Shown here piece by piece: positions 1 to 10,159 of a DNA stretch of 64,000 bases. Below the pieces are notes generated by a model. It was not told the origin of the DNA. It saw only the letters and a program-made list of their open reading frames with translations, and made no database searches. How positions within the stretch are numbered: position 1 is the first letter of the stretch; the number at the start of each line of letters is the position of its first letter. Source of the stretch: Sneathiella marina (GTDB lineage Bacteria > Pseudomonadota > Alphaproteobacteria > Sneathiellales > Sneathiellaceae); assembly GCF_023746535.1 (NCBI RefSeq), contig NZ_CP098747.1, forward strand, positions 936,364 through 1,000,363, read 5' to 3'. Position numbers and translations under genes: made by a program.

Positions 1-723
1 CTAACGGCTGATTATACTTGGGGCTGGACGCAGGAAGAAAGCATCCGGAATTCTACGGAAGCTCTTGGCTGGCAGACAGCACAGACAGTTAAGACACCTG
101 TGGGTGCTGGTGACTTCTCACAGTATATTACACCAGTTCTGAACTCCGGTGCCGATGTTTTGGTCTTGAACCATTACGGTAAGGACATGATCAACTCGCT
201 CAGCCAGGCTATTCAGTTCGGTCTTCGTGACAAACAGGTCAACGGCAAGAATTTCGAAATCATTGTGCCCCTGTTCTCTCGCCTTATGGCGCAGGGTGCT
301 GGTGATGCGATTAAGGGTATTCTTGGTACAACCAACTGGAACTGGTCGTTGCAGGATGATGGCTCTAAGGCTTTCGTCAAGTCCTTTGGCGCGGAATATG
401 GTGCACCGCCTTCCATGGCTGCGCAGACATGTTACGCACAGACATTGCTCTATGCGAATGCGTGCGAAATGGCGGGCACCTTCTATCCGCCGGAAGTCAT
501 CAAGCAGCTTGAAGGCTTTAATTTCGATGGCATGGGCAACGGTCCAACCTTGTATCGTGCGGAAGATCATCAGTGCTTCAAGGACGTTTTGGTTGTGCGC
601 GGGAACGATAACCCAACCAGCCAGTTTGATCTGCTGAAGGTGGTTGACGTGACACCGCGGGCACAGGTTGAGTATGATTGGACAATTTTTGGTGGTTCTT
701 TGGGACCATATGTTGTTGAATAG
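1..723 (+). CDS. ABC transporter substrate-binding protein, C-terminal part (Liv type)
   Basis: The reading frame is open from the first base, so the gene begins upstream and only its last 240 or so residues are visible. The fragment has the alternating hydrophobic strand/helix pattern of a type I periplasmic binding protein lobe, for example the stretch ADVLVLNHYGKDM. The gene directly precedes livH, livM, livG and livF, which fixes its role as the periplasmic ligand receptor of a branched-chain amino-acid-type uptake system. The ligand cannot be read from the sequence; Liv-type receptors also bind amides, urea or aromatic acids. A hairpin follows the stop codon. Confidence 0.85.
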   Translation, partial: LTADYTWGWTQEESIRNSTEALGWQTAQTVKTPVGAGDFSQYITPVLNSGADVLVLNHYGKDMINSLSQAIQFGLRDKQVNGKNFEIIVPLFSRLMAQGAGDAIKGILGTTNWNWSLQDDGSKAFVKSFGAEYGAPPSMAAQTCYAQTLLYANACEMAGTFYPPEVIKQLEGFNFDGMGNGPTLYRAEDHQCFKDVLVVRGNDNPTSQFDLLKVVDVTPRAQVEYDWTIFGGSLGPYVVE

Positions 724-735
724 TTAAACGAATAC

Positions 736-770
736 GGGTTGGCGGTTTTACGGCCGCCAATCCGATCTTT
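736..770 (+). terminator. Hairpin after the binding-protein gene, probable leaky terminator
   Basis: A ten-pair stem with one G-U pair is formed by bases 736-745 and 754-763 around an eight-base loop. A short T-rich stretch follows (to about 772). It lies between the binding-protein gene and livH. In Liv-type operons such hairpins let the binding protein be made in excess over the membrane parts; whether this one terminates or only protects the upstream mRNA end is not known. Confidence 0.6.
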
Positions 771-826
771 TATTGCATTTTAAATTTGCTGGCGATTGCC
801 GGTGGGGGCCTTGCAGGTAGAATTTA

Positions 827-1843
827 ATGGATGCCATCTTTATTCAAATTTTAAACGGTCTGGACAAGGGCGCGGCCTATGCGTTGATTGCGCTTGGACT
901 GACCTTGGTGTTTGGAACCCTGGGGATCGTGAATTTCGCCCACGGTGCGTTGTTTATGCTGGGCGCATTCTGTGCGGTAACCTTCCAGAAGGTTCTCACC
1001 ATATCCTCGAAAGTCCGGGATGAGGGCGTGACCGCATTCGTTGCCTACAAAGAGCAGCCATATATGGAAATCTGGTTTGGTGATCTTGGCGCGACAATCA
1101 TCGATTATTCGGTGCCGCTGTCCATTCTGGTCGCCATTCCGTTCATGTTGTTGGTTGGTTTCGTCATGGAACGCGGCCTGATCAAGCATTTTTACAAACG
1201 ACCGCATGCCGAGCAGATTTTGGTGACCTTTGGATTGGCCATCGTTATTCAGGAGATTATTAAGGCCTCTTTCGGCGCGAACCCTATTCCGCAGCCGGCG
1301 CCTGAAATCCTGGCCGGAAGTGCTAATGTGGGCGCCTGGTTCGGACTTGGCGACAATTTGGTTTATCCCTGGTGGCGGCTCATATATCTGACCTTTTCCG
1401 GATTAATTATATTTGGGGTTTTCTCTTTCCTACAATTCACCACATACGGCATGGTCGTTCGTGCCGGTATGCGCGATCGGGAAACCGTCGGGCTGCTGGG
1501 GATTAATATTGAGCGGCGATTTACCATTGTATTTGCGATTGCCGCCATTGTCGCCGGTGTCGCCGGTGTGATGTACACCCCTATCTTGCCGCCTGATTAC
1601 CATATGGGAATGGATTTTCTTGTTTTGTCCTTCGTCGTGGTTGTCGTTGGTGGCATGGGATCGTTGGGTGGCGCCGTTTGCGCCGGCTTCCTGCTGGGGA
1701 TCGTGCAATCCTTTGCGTCCATGAATGAAGTAAAAGAGATTTTCCCCGGAATTGACCAGATTATTCTTTACCTCGTTGCTGTTGTTATTCTTCTGGTTTT
1801 GCCTCGTGGATTAATGGGCCGAGCCGGCGTGATGGATGATTAA
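827..1843 (+). CDS. livH: Branched-chain amino-acid-type ABC transporter permease LivH
   Basis: A 338-residue, very hydrophobic protein with about eight membrane segments. The N-terminal stretch [30 protein letters not shown] is the hallmark of LivH-type permeases (its core, [12 protein letters not shown], starts near residue 17). A conserved [10 protein letters not shown] stretch lies near residue 275. It is one of two inner-membrane subunits forming the translocation pore with LivM. It is slightly longer than E. coli LivH, with an extra loop near residues 55-90. The coding end overlaps the next gene by eight bases, consistent with coupled translation. Substrate specificity is unknown. Confidence 0.93.
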   Translation: MDAIFIQILNGLDKGAAYALIALGLTLVFGTLGIVNFAHGALFMLGAFCAVTFQKVLTISSKVRDEGVTAFVAYKEQPYMEIWFGDLGATIIDYSVPLSILVAIPFMLLVGFVMERGLIKHFYKRPHAEQILVTFGLAIVIQEIIKASFGANPIPQPAPEILAGSANVGAWFGLGDNLVYPWWRLIYLTFSGLIIFGVFSFLQFTTYGMVVRAGMRDRETVGLLGINIERRFTIVFAIAAIVAGVAGVMYTPILPPDYHMGMDFLVLSFVVVVVGGMGSLGGAVCAGFLLGIVQSFASMNEVKEIFPGIDQIILYLVAVVILLVLPRGLMGRAGVMDD

Positions 1844-2993
1844 GATGAAAAAGCCTTTCCTCAACGATAATTTACTCCTCCTCCTCGTCGCCGCAATCGT
1901 CCTGCTGATGCCAATTTGGCTTCAGCCTTTCGGGGCGGCATATCCGGACTTGCTGCAGAAATTCGCCATTTATGGCATTTTCGCCATCGGCTTTAATATC
2001 CTGTTCGGCCTGACCGGCTATTTGTCCTTTGGTCATGCAGCCTTCTTGGGTGTCGGGTCTTATGCAGCCGTCTGGTCATTTAAATTACTGACCATGAACG
2101 TTATTCCGGCGGTGATGTTCGGTGTCCTGTTCTCCGGAATTCTGGCATTGGCAATAGGATTTCTCAGCTTACGGCGATCGGGGATTTATTTTTCCATCCT
2201 GACGCTGGCTTTCGCCCAAATGTCCTATAATCTGGCCTATTCGGTGCTGACACCCATTACAAACGGGGAGACCGGGCTTCAACTTAAACAATCAGACCCA
2301 CGGTTACTGGATCGCCTATTCTTCGACGCTCCGGCTGGAGGTGGATTGCCGTCTACAGATTTATTTGGCGTAACCATGAGCGGCTATCCAGGCTTTTACT
2401 TCTGCGCCGTCGTGCTGTTGATTTGTTTCTTTATCTCCATGCGGATCTTCCGATCGCCTTTTGGTCTTATGCTGCGCGGGATTAAGTCAAATCAAAACCG
2501 CATGAATTATACGGGGCTCAATACACGTCCCTATATGCTGACAGCATTTGTTATTTCCGGCATGTTCGCGGGGCTGGCGGGCAGTCTTCTGGCTGTCACG
2601 GATCCATTGGCCGGCGCGGAACGTATGCAATGGACCGCGTCTGGTGAAGTGGTGTTGATGACCATATTAGGCGGAGTTGGAACATTGATCGGGCCGATGC
2701 TGGGCGCCGGGCTGATAAAGTATTTTGAAAACATTTTCTCCTCCTTTGGCGATAGTGTCTTGCAGCAGTTCTTCTCGTTCCTGCCGGAGCCGGTGGCCGA
2801 TGTCTTTGTTTCCGTCGTTGGCCTGTTTGTTGGCAGTGGCTGGCACTTAACCCTGGGATTGCTGTTCATGATTATCGTGATCTTCCTGCCAGGCGGGCTG
2901 GTTGAAGGATTTAATCGAATTTTCAAGCTGTTCACATCGGCGAAGAAAAATGAAACCGTGACCGTAACGTCACAAGATCAAACGGGCGAGTAG
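1836..2993 (+). CDS. livM: Branched-chain amino-acid-type ABC transporter permease LivM
   Basis: The second permease subunit, 385 residues, with many membrane helices. LivM features include [20 protein letters not shown] near residues 52-71 and [19 protein letters not shown] in the cytoplasmic coupling region. The first start codon overlaps the end of livH; a second ATG three codons later is equally possible. The C terminus has a short charged tail after the last helix. Its neighbours are LivH upstream and the two ATPases downstream, giving the usual H-M-G-F order. Confidence 0.93.
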   Translation: MIKMKKPFLNDNLLLLLVAAIVLLMPIWLQPFGAAYPDLLQKFAIYGIFAIGFNILFGLTGYLSFGHAAFLGVGSYAAVWSFKLLTMNVIPAVMFGVLFSGILALAIGFLSLRRSGIYFSILTLAFAQMSYNLAYSVLTPITNGETGLQLKQSDPRLLDRLFFDAPAGGGLPSTDLFGVTMSGYPGFYFCAVVLLICFFISMRIFRSPFGLMLRGIKSNQNRMNYTGLNTRPYMLTAFVISGMFAGLAGSLLAVTDPLAGAERMQWTASGEVVLMTILGGVGTLIGPMLGAGLIKYFENIFSSFGDSVLQQFFSFLPEPVADVFVSVVGLFVGSGWHLTLGLLFMIIVIFLPGGLVEGFNRIFKLFTSAKKNETVTVTSQDQTGE

Positions 2994-3003
2994 GGGTTAC
3001 GAT

Positions 3004-3762
3004 ATGGGAGATCTTGTTCTTCATCTGGACAACATAAACAAGAGCTTTGGTGGCTTGAAGGCGCTGGGTGACGTAAATCTGCATGTGGAAGAGGGAACGA
3101 CCCATGCGATCATCGGTCCAAACGGTGCGGGAAAGTCAACTTTGCTCAATGTTTGTATTGGCCGGCTCAAACCTGATACCGGATCGGTGACCTTTGACGG
3201 TCAGGAACTGACCGGCAAAAAACCTCACGAGATTGCGCAGATAGGTGTTGCGCGGGTGTTTCAAACGCCGGAGATTTTTCAGGAGATGTCGCTGCTGGAA
3301 AACGTTATGTTGCCGGCCTTTTCCCATCGCGATGGTGCTTTTAAATTCAACGCGGCCAAATTATTGAGTAGGCAAAGTGAAATCCGGGAAGAGGCCGAGC
3401 ATATTCTGGAAGATGTTGGCCTGAAAGAACAAATGATGACAGAGGCGGGCAGTTTGTCGCGAGGGGATAAGCGGCGGCTTGAGCTTGGCATGTGTTTGAT
3501 CCTTCATCCGCGGCTTTTATTGCTCGACGAGCCAACAGCGGGTATGGCGCGGCATGATACCAATGCAACCATCGACCTGTTAAAGAAAATCAAATCGAGA
3601 GGCATGACAAAAGTCATCATCGAGCATGACATGCATGTGGTGTTTAGTCTTGCGGACAAGGTAAGTGTTCTGGCTCGTGGCCAGATCATAGCGGGCGGTG
3701 ATCCTGAAGCAGTGCGAGAAGATCCTAAAGTCAAGGAAGCCTATTTGGGAGGGGCGCATTAA
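3004..3762 (+). CDS. livG: Branched-chain amino-acid-type ABC transporter ATPase LivG
   Basis: A 252-residue cytoplasmic ATPase. Walker A is GPNGAGKST at residues 38-46 and Walker B is LLLLDEPTAGM near residue 176. The switch histidine follows in VIIEHDMHVVF. The ABC signature reads LSRGDKRRLELG, in which the usual second glycine position is Arg, a variation also seen in Liv-type ATPases (LSYG, LSHG). It would form a heterodimer with LivF to drive the LivHM pore. Its stop codon overlaps the start of livF by one base (TAATG), implying translational coupling. Confidence 0.92.
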   Translation: MGDLVLHLDNINKSFGGLKALGDVNLHVEEGTTHAIIGPNGAGKSTLLNVCIGRLKPDTGSVTFDGQELTGKKPHEIAQIGVARVFQTPEIFQEMSLLENVMLPAFSHRDGAFKFNAAKLLSRQSEIREEAEHILEDVGLKEQMMTEAGSLSRGDKRRLELGMCLILHPRLLLLDEPTAGMARHDTNATIDLLKKIKSRGMTKVIIEHDMHVVFSLADKVSVLARGQIIAGGDPEAVREDPKVKEAYLGGAH

Positions 3763-4487
3763 TGTCGGCCAGCGAAGAAAAGATGCCATATTTCAGCGTG
3801 AATGATGTTCATGCATATTATGGTGAGTCCTATATTGTACAAGGCGTTTCATTTGATATCGAAGAAGGTGAAATTGTTGCCTTGTTGGGTCGCAACGGAG
3901 CCGGGAAAACCTCTACGCTACGGGCGCTCGCCCGTGTCGATAGCCCGGGATTAACCCAGGGTGAAATCTATCTTGGCGGAAAGGCCATTCACCCGCTAAA
4001 GGCCTTTGAGGCTGCCCGGGAGGGTATCCAGTTGGTGCCGGAAGATCGGCGCATAATTGGCGGGCTGACCGTAGAGGAAAATCTGACGCTGGCGCAAGTC
4101 GCGGAACCCAGAGGTTGGGAGATCGAACGCATCTACGACCATTTCCCGCGGCTTGGGGAACGACGCAATCAGGATGCAATTACCATGTCCGGCGGTGAAC
4201 AGCAAATGCTGGCGGTTGCCAGGGCGTTAGCCCGCGATGTAAAACTCCTCTTTCTGGATGAGCCCTATGAGGGTTTGGCTCCGGTTATCGTGCAGGAAAT
4301 CGAGAAGATTTTGCGGCAAGTCAAGGAACTCGGCATTACGACAATTATTGTTGAGCAGAATGCTGTTGCGGCTCTCCAGCTTGCAGATAAAGCCTTAATT
4401 TTGGATATGGGGCAGATTGCCTTCCGCGGAACAGCGCAGGAAGTACTGGACAATCAAGAATTACGGCATGAGTATCTGGCAATTTGA
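3762..4487 (+). CDS. livF: Branched-chain amino-acid-type ABC transporter ATPase LivF
   Basis: A 241-residue ATPase with Walker A GRNGAGKTS at residues 43-51, signature MSGGEQQM near residue 142 and Walker B LLFLDEPYEGLAP near residue 164. The EGLAP motif after Walker B is typical of LivF. It is the last gene of the transporter operon; a 130-bp gap separates it from acs. An N-terminal extension of about eight residues precedes the first strand, so a start at Met8 is possible, but the TAATG overlap with livG favours the start given. Confidence 0.92.
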   Translation: MSASEEKMPYFSVNDVHAYYGESYIVQGVSFDIEEGEIVALLGRNGAGKTSTLRALARVDSPGLTQGEIYLGGKAIHPLKAFEAAREGIQLVPEDRRIIGGLTVEENLTLAQVAEPRGWEIERIYDHFPRLGERRNQDAITMSGGEQQMLAVARALARDVKLLFLDEPYEGLAPVIVQEIEKILRQVKELGITTIIVEQNAVAALQLADKALILDMGQIAFRGTAQEVLDNQELRHEYLAI

Positions 4488-4617
4488 TTTGGCTATCATC
4501 GTATTGGTTGCGATATAGGTAACACTGAGATAACTTTTTAATTTAAGCAGTTTCCCATATTGAGGGAGGCGCCGCAAAAATTGCCGCAGCTTCCTAATCG
4601 CGAAAGGATCTACAATT

Positions 4618-6558
4618 ATGACCGTTGAGGATTTATACCCGGTACCAGCAGAGCTGGCGAAGTCGGCCTGGGCTGATAAGGCAAATTATGAAGCCATGTA
4701 CCGTGCCTCAGTCGAAGATCCTGCCGCCTTTTGGGGAGAGCATGGTAAGCGCGTAGACTGGATTAAGCCCTATACCCAGGTTAAAGATGTTTCCTATGAC
4801 AAGGATGATCTGCATATCCGCTGGTATTATGACGGAACCCTGAATGTCAGTTATAACTGCATCGATCGCCATCTGGAAACCAAGGGGGATCGCACGGCGA
4901 TTATCTGGGAAGGCGATGATCCCAGTGACGACAAAACCCTGACATACCGGGAGCTGCATGAGGAAGTCTGCAAATTCTCCAACGTTCTCAAAGCGCAAGG
5001 CATCAAGAAAGGGGATCGGGTTACTCTTTATATGCCGATGGTCGTTGAAGCGGCTGTTGCCATGCTGGCCTGTGCACGAATTGGTGCTGTTCATTCCATT
5101 GTATTTGGCGGCTTTTCCCCGGATGCGCTGGCCGGCCGAATACGTGATTGCGAGTCCAACTGTGTGATTACGGCCGATGAAGGGCTGCGGGGCGGAAAAA
5201 CCATACCGTTGAAAGAAAATACAGATAAAGCTCTTGAAAGTTGTCCAGATTGCACTACATGTATCGTAATCCGCCGCACAGGGGTTGAAACCGGCTGGGT
5301 TGCTGGACGGGATGTCTGGTATCATGAAGAAATGGCAAAAGTGGATGCCGATTGCCCGCCAGAGGAAATGAACGCGGAAGATCCGCTTTTTATTCTCTAT
5401 ACATCGGGTTCGACAGGCCAGCCGAAAGGCGTCCTGCATACGACAGGTGGTTATATCGTATATGCCGCCATGACCCATCGCTATGTGTTCGATTATCATG
5501 ATGGGGATATTTACTGGTGCACGGCCGATGTCGGCTGGGTCACCGGACATAGTTATATTGTCTACGGCCCTCTGGCCAACGGCGCGACGACATTGATGTT
5601 TGAAGGGGTTCCCAATTATCCGACTGTGTCACGGTTCTGGGAGGTTTGTGACAAGCATCAGGTCAATATTTTCTATACGGCGCCAACCGCTATTCGGGCG
5701 CTGATGCGCGATGGGGATGAGCCGGTCAGGAAAACCTCGCGCAGTTCTTTGCGCTTGCTTGGGTCTGTCGGTGAGCCCATTAATCCGGAGGCCTGGCGCT
5801 GGTACCATGAAGTGGTGGGCGATAGTCGTTGTCCGATTGTCGATACCTGGTGGCAGACTGAAACGGGCGGAATACTTATCACGCCCTTGCCAGGCGCAAC
5901 TGATCTAAAACCGGGTTCCGCCACCCGGCCGTTTTTCGGGATTGACCCGATTATGGTCGACAATGACGGAAAGGTTCTGGAAGGCGCCTGTGAGGGTGTC
6001 CTGTGTATCAAGGATAGCTGGCCGGGCCAGATGCGAACGGTTTACGGAGATCACGAGCGGTTCTACCAAACCTATTTCGCAACCTTCCCCGGACGCTATT
6101 TCACCGGGGACGGTGCGCGCCGGGATGAAGACGGTTATTACTGGATTACCGGCAGGGTGGATGATGTCATCAATGTCTCCGGCCATCGCATGGGAACTGC
6201 GGAAGTCGAGAGTGCGCTGGTTGCCCATGATAAAGTTTCTGAAGCAGCCGTGGTTGGTTATCCCCATGACATCAAGGGGCAGGGTATATATGCCTATGTG
6301 ACGCTGACAGCAGGTGTGGAGTCAACGGAGGAGTTGCGCACAGAACTTGCGAAATGGGTGCGACAGGAAATCGGTCCCATTGCAACGCCGGATCTGATTC
6401 AATGGGCACCGGGTCTTCCGAAGACCCGATCCGGTAAAATCATGCGCCGGATATTGCGAAAAGTTGCGGAAAACGAGTATGGCAGCTTGGGCGATACATC
6501 AACTCTGGCCGATCCAGCAGTGGTTGATGAATTGATTGAAAATCGGATGAACAGATAA
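4618..6558 (+). CDS. acs: Acetyl-CoA synthetase
   Basis: The 646-residue length matches AMP-forming acetyl-CoA synthetases (about 650). It activates acetate to acetyl-CoA through acetyl-AMP in the cytoplasm. Visible motifs are the adenylate-forming signature [11 protein letters not shown] (from residue 261), WWQTETGG, the hinge region [15 protein letters not shown] and the C-terminal [11 protein letters not shown]. Lys607 of that last motif is the lysine that protein acetyltransferases modify to switch the enzyme off in known Acs proteins. A GAAAGGA ribosome site lies upstream of the ATG. The following two-component genes suggest acetate-responsive control. A propionyl-CoA synthetase is less likely given the motifs. 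Confidence 0.93.
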   Translation: MTVEDLYPVPAELAKSAWADKANYEAMYRASVEDPAAFWGEHGKRVDWIKPYTQVKDVSYDKDDLHIRWYYDGTLNVSYNCIDRHLETKGDRTAIIWEGDDPSDDKTLTYRELHEEVCKFSNVLKAQGIKKGDRVTLYMPMVVEAAVAMLACARIGAVHSIVFGGFSPDALAGRIRDCESNCVITADEGLRGGKTIPLKENTDKALESCPDCTTCIVIRRTGVETGWVAGRDVWYHEEMAKVDADCPPEEMNAEDPLFILYTSGSTGQPKGVLHTTGGYIVYAAMTHRYVFDYHDGDIYWCTADVGWVTGHSYIVYGPLANGATTLMFEGVPNYPTVSRFWEVCDKHQVNIFYTAPTAIRALMRDGDEPVRKTSRSSLRLLGSVGEPINPEAWRWYHEVVGDSRCPIVDTWWQTETGGILITPLPGATDLKPGSATRPFFGIDPIMVDNDGKVLEGACEGVLCIKDSWPGQMRTVYGDHERFYQTYFATFPGRYFTGDGARRDEDGYYWITGRVDDVINVSGHRMGTAEVESALVAHDKVSEAAVVGYPHDIKGQGIYAYVTLTAGVESTEELRTELAKWVRQEIGPIATPDLIQWAPGLPKTRSGKIMRRILRKVAENEYGSLGDTSTLADPAVVDELIENRMNR

Positions 6559-6723
6559 GGCTGGCATAAGGGTCTTCGATTGTTCGATGACAATGACCCG
6601 TGGAATACGGTACACTAAGGCGAAAGATTGAAAAGGTGCCTATCAGAGAAGTTCGCTAACGGACCGCGATAAGCCTTACCTTAACAATATGGTCTCAACC
6701 TTTGGGAGGGAGTGAGCAACGGC

Positions 6724-7116
6724 ATGTCGCATACAGTGCTTGTGGTGGAGGACGAGCCAAATATCGTGTTGTCCTTGCAATTTATCCTCAAACAGGCGGG
6801 ATTTACCGTGCGTGTTGCACGGGACGGGGATCAAGCGTTACGGGCCATCGACGACTATGTGCCGGATCTGGTTTTGCTGGATATCATGTTGCCGAAACAA
6901 GATGGCTTTTCCGTCTGCGAAACAATTCGCGCCAATGCCAGTTGCCGGAACGTAAAAATCATTATGCTCTCGGCTAAAAGCCGGGAAGCGGACAAGGAAC
7001 GCGCGCTTGCATTGGGCGCCGACGATTTTGTGACGAAACCCTTCTCAACGCGGGTTTTGGGTAAATTGGTTAAGGATATCGTGACGGTTAAGCCGGCGGT
7101 ATCCACGGTGAAGTAA
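6724..7116 (+). CDS. Single-domain (CheY-like) response regulator
   Basis: About 130 residues forming only a receiver domain. It has acidic residues near position 10, a probable phospho-acceptor Asp53 in LVLLDIMLP, a Ser in MLSAKS and a Lys in the VTKPF loop. There is no DNA-binding or enzymatic output domain before the stop. A GTG at 6712 would add four residues but sits one base from the GGGAGG ribosome site, so the ATG at 6724 is preferred. It leads a compact unit with the small membrane protein (4-bp gap) and the SSS-type histidine kinase, its probable phosphodonor. Confidence 0.88.
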   Translation: MSHTVLVVEDEPNIVLSLQFILKQAGFTVRVARDGDQALRAIDDYVPDLVLLDIMLPKQDGFSVCETIRANASCRNVKIIMLSAKSREADKERALALGADDFVTKPFSTRVLGKLVKDIVTVKPAVSTVK

Positions 7117-7120
7117 GCAG

Positions 7121-7387
7121 ATGATCCGGACCGGCCGCAAAAAGGAATGGTCGATCCTGTTGTTCGTCGCCTGCCTGATAATCTTTATGCCGCCTGTCCT
7201 GTCAATTTTTGATGAAAGCGACCTGGTTTTCGGTATCCCCATGAGCTTTCTTTATCTGTTCGGGAGCTGGGCAGGGGTAATTCTGTTCACGGCGATTGGC
7301 GCCCGACGACGTACGCTCATGAAAAATGCGCCGGAACAGCCTGGTTTTGAGGATTTACGGCCCGGATCAAGTCAGGAGAAACCGTAA
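7121..7387 (+). CDS. Small two-helix membrane protein of the sensor operon
   Basis: An 88-residue protein with a basic N terminus, one hydrophobic helix near residues 11-29 and a second near 41-59, then a polar tail. It resembles the small membrane proteins (DUF3311/DUF4212/DUF485-like) often encoded beside sodium:solute symporters, but I cannot assign a family with certainty. Its stop overlaps the start of the symporter-kinase gene by one base (TAATG), so the two are probably made together. Inference: an accessory subunit of the transporter-like sensor. Confidence 0.75.
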   Translation: MIRTGRKKEWSILLFVACLIIFMPPVLSIFDESDLVFGIPMSFLYLFGSWAGVILFTAIGARRRTLMKNAPEQPGFEDLRPGSSQEKP

Positions 7388-10137
7388 TGTCCGGCAGCCT
7401 GGTTCTTACGGTTTCTGTGTTGTATCTCGGCCTCTTGTTTGCGGTTGCACAATTCGTCGATTCCCGGGCAGAAACCAATCGACCCCTGACCCGAAACCCC
7501 TATATCTACACATTGTCCATTGCGGTCTTTTGTACGTCCTGGACATTTTATGGCAGTGTTGGCTTGGCTGCCAACCGGGGGCTTGATTTTCTGCCTATCT
7601 ATCTGGGGCCGACTTTCGTTTTTGTCCTCTGGTCCATGGTTTGGGTGAAGATCGTTCGTATTTGCAAGGTCCACCGGATTACGTCTATTGCCGATTTTAT
7701 TGCCTCACGCTACGGGAAGCGGGCTGGCCTCGGCGGCCTGGTGACGATCATCGCCGTCGTCGGGACCATGCCATACATTTCCCTGCAGCTGAAATCCATC
7801 GCAACCAGTTTTCGAATTCTCGTTGGATCCTCTGAAACCGTATTGCTGAATGCGCCAAGCGATCCGATTTTCTTTATTGATACAACCCTTATTATCGCTT
7901 TGGCACTTGCCCTTTTTGCCATTCTTTTCGGCACCCGTCATATTGATGCCAGTGAACATCATGAAGGGCTGGTGGCAGCCATTGCATTTGAGTCCGTTGT
8001 CAAATTGATCGCCTTTCTGGCTGTCGGTTTTTTTGTGACCTTCGGGGTGTATAATGGATTTTCCGATCTGTTCTCCAAAGCGGCGAACCAGGGGCTGGAG
8101 CAGTTATTTACGGTTAATGCGGACAGTGACTACAAACTGTGGATGACAATGACCCTGCTGTCCATGGCGGCGATAATTTGTCTGCCACGGCAATTCTACA
8201 TTACCGCCGTCGAGAATCCGGATGAGGCCAGTTTACGCAAAACAACCTGGCTTTTCCCGTTATATTTGCTGGTCATCAACATATTCGTGCTGCCGATCGC
8301 CCTTGCAGGGAGATTGGCCTTTGATGGCACGACGGCAGATGCGGATATGTTTATGCTGACCGTTCCGCTTTTCCATAATCAGGGGGTCTTGGCATTGATC
8401 GCCTTTGTCGGCGGACTGTCGGCTGCAACATCCATGGTCATCGTTGCGGCAATTGCCCTGAGCACCATGGTCTGCAACGACCTGATCATGCCGCTTTTGC
8501 TCCGCTCCAAAAGCCTGAACATCAACAAGAACGATGACTTGACCGGCCTGCTGCTGACGATCCGCCGGGTCAGTATTCTTCTCGTTCTGATATTGGGCTA
8601 TGTGTATTACCTGATTGCCAGTGAATCCTATTCTCTGGTGACCATTGGCTTGGTATCCTTCGCCGCCGCGGCTCAATTTGTTCCGGCGATTATTGGCGGG
8701 ATCTTTTGGAAGGGCGCGTCGTATCGCGGAGCTTTGACCGGATTGGCGCTTGGATTTATCATGTGGCTCTATACCCTGCTCCTTCCCTCTTTCGCGCAAT
8801 CAGGCTGGTTGCCCATTAGTTTTATCGATCAAGGCCCCTGGGGCATTGCCATGCTCAAACCTTACGCTTTGTTTGGCATGGAAGGTTTTGACCGCCTGAC
8901 CCATGCCCTGTTCTGGAGCATGCTGGTTAATATCGGTGCGTACTGGATTGTATCCTTGTCATCACAGCAAACGGCCATCGAGCGTATTCAGGGGACGTTG
9001 TTCGTCGATGTGTTCGGGCATACGGAAGATGAGCGCGACAGTCGCTATTGGCGCGGATCGGCGACCATCGCTGATTTGCAGCAATTGGTTGGTCGTTTTG
9101 TTGGTGGACAGCGGGTGGCGGCGGCTTTTGACGGGTATCTTCGGGATCGCGGTTTAACCGTTCGCCGGAACCAGTCGGCGGATGCGGCCATGCTTGATTT
9201 TGCCGAGAAAATGCTGGCTGGCGCCATTGGCTCGGCGACCGCACGGGTGATGATGGGGTCAGTTGTTAAAGGCGAGATTGTTGGCCTGGATGAGGTTTAT
9301 CGCATCGTCGATGAAACCAGCCAGGTGATAGAATATAGTCACCGGCTTGAACAAAAGTCCCTGGAACTGGAGCAAGCGACCGCACAGTTGCGGAACGCGA
9401 ACGAGCGCCTGAAAGAGCTTGATTCCCTTAAAGATCATTTTCTCTCCATGGTCAGTCACGAATTGCGGACGCCGCTTACCTCGCTTCGGGCATTTGGGGA
9501 AATTCTGGTGGATAATCCAGAGGTATCGCTTGAGGAGCGGACGCAGTTTCTGAATGTGATCATCAAGGAAAGCAGGCGACTGACCCGGCTTATTGATCAA
9601 TTGCTGGATCTGGCCCGCATGGAAGCGGGGCAAATGGACTGGTCGTTCGATCAGGTGGATATGGGCGCAACAATTCGCGAAGCGCTGGCGGCTCTTGAAG
9701 GGCTAATCCAGGAGAATGATGTAGATGTGAGTGTCAGGCAGCACGACCAACTGCCGCTGGTTCTCGCCGATCACGACCAGCTTATTCAGGTTATGATCAA
9801 TCTTGTTTCCAATGCCATAACCTTCTGCGATAAAGCGGCGGGCAAAATTGACGTCTCCGTCACGACGGAAGAAGACGTCCTGCTGGTAACTGTTTCGGAC
9901 AATGGCAAAGGAATTCCGGAAGACATGACACAGGATATCTTCGAGAAGTTTCATCAATCCGTCAGCACCGGTGAGGACAAACCACAAGGATCTGGCCTCG
10001 GCCTCGCTATTTGCCGGGAAATTGTCACCTTTATGGGCGGTGAGATCTGGGTGACAAATCAACCGGCAAGTGGCGCAGAGTTTGCCTTTACGATCCCGCG
10101 TGCGGACCGCGGCAAGGAACAGTTGTCGGCGGAATAA
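7387..10137 (+). CDS. Sodium:solute symporter-type sensor histidine kinase (CrbS/CbrA-like)
   Basis: This 916-residue inner-membrane protein has two parts. Residues 1 to about 520 carry some thirteen hydrophobic segments of the sodium:solute symporter family, for example SIADFIASRYGKRAGLG near residue 100. After a linker and a coiled stretch (residues 640-680) comes a histidine kinase: the H-box MVSHELRTPLTSL with phospho-accepting His691, then ATP-binding boxes SDNGKGIPEDM and GSGLGLAIC. Proteins of this build include CbrA and CrbS; CrbS controls acs in Vibrio and Pseudomonas. Its place just downstream of acs supports an acetate or carbon-status sensor. The cognate regulator here is the single-domain protein two genes upstream. 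Confidence 0.92.
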   Translation: MSGSLVLTVSVLYLGLLFAVAQFVDSRAETNRPLTRNPYIYTLSIAVFCTSWTFYGSVGLAANRGLDFLPIYLGPTFVFVLWSMVWVKIVRICKVHRITSIADFIASRYGKRAGLGGLVTIIAVVGTMPYISLQLKSIATSFRILVGSSETVLLNAPSDPIFFIDTTLIIALALALFAILFGTRHIDASEHHEGLVAAIAFESVVKLIAFLAVGFFVTFGVYNGFSDLFSKAANQGLEQLFTVNADSDYKLWMTMTLLSMAAIICLPRQFYITAVENPDEASLRKTTWLFPLYLLVINIFVLPIALAGRLAFDGTTADADMFMLTVPLFHNQGVLALIAFVGGLSAATSMVIVAAIALSTMVCNDLIMPLLLRSKSLNINKNDDLTGLLLTIRRVSILLVLILGYVYYLIASESYSLVTIGLVSFAAAAQFVPAIIGGIFWKGASYRGALTGLALGFIMWLYTLLLPSFAQSGWLPISFIDQGPWGIAMLKPYALFGMEGFDRLTHALFWSMLVNIGAYWIVSLSSQQTAIERIQGTLFVDVFGHTEDERDSRYWRGSATIADLQQLVGRFVGGQRVAAAFDGYLRDRGLTVRRNQSADAAMLDFAEKMLAGAIGSATARVMMGSVVKGEIVGLDEVYRIVDETSQVIEYSHRLEQKSLELEQATAQLRNANERLKELDSLKDHFLSMVSHELRTPLTSLRAFGEILVDNPEVSLEERTQFLNVIIKESRRLTRLIDQLLDLARMEAGQMDWSFDQVDMGATIREALAALEGLIQENDVDVSVRQHDQLPLVLADHDQLIQVMINLVSNAITFCDKAAGKIDVSVTTEEDVLLVTVSDNGKGIPEDMTQDIFEKFHQSVSTGEDKPQGSGLGLAICREIVTFMGGEIWVTNQPASGAEFAFTIPRADRGKEQLSAE

Positions 10138-10159
10138 CGCGAAAAGCAGCCCTTGCGCC

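Noticed and set aside
4708-5550. Minus-strand frame of 280 codons inside acs
   Set aside because: Antisense to a well-conserved enzyme and without family features.
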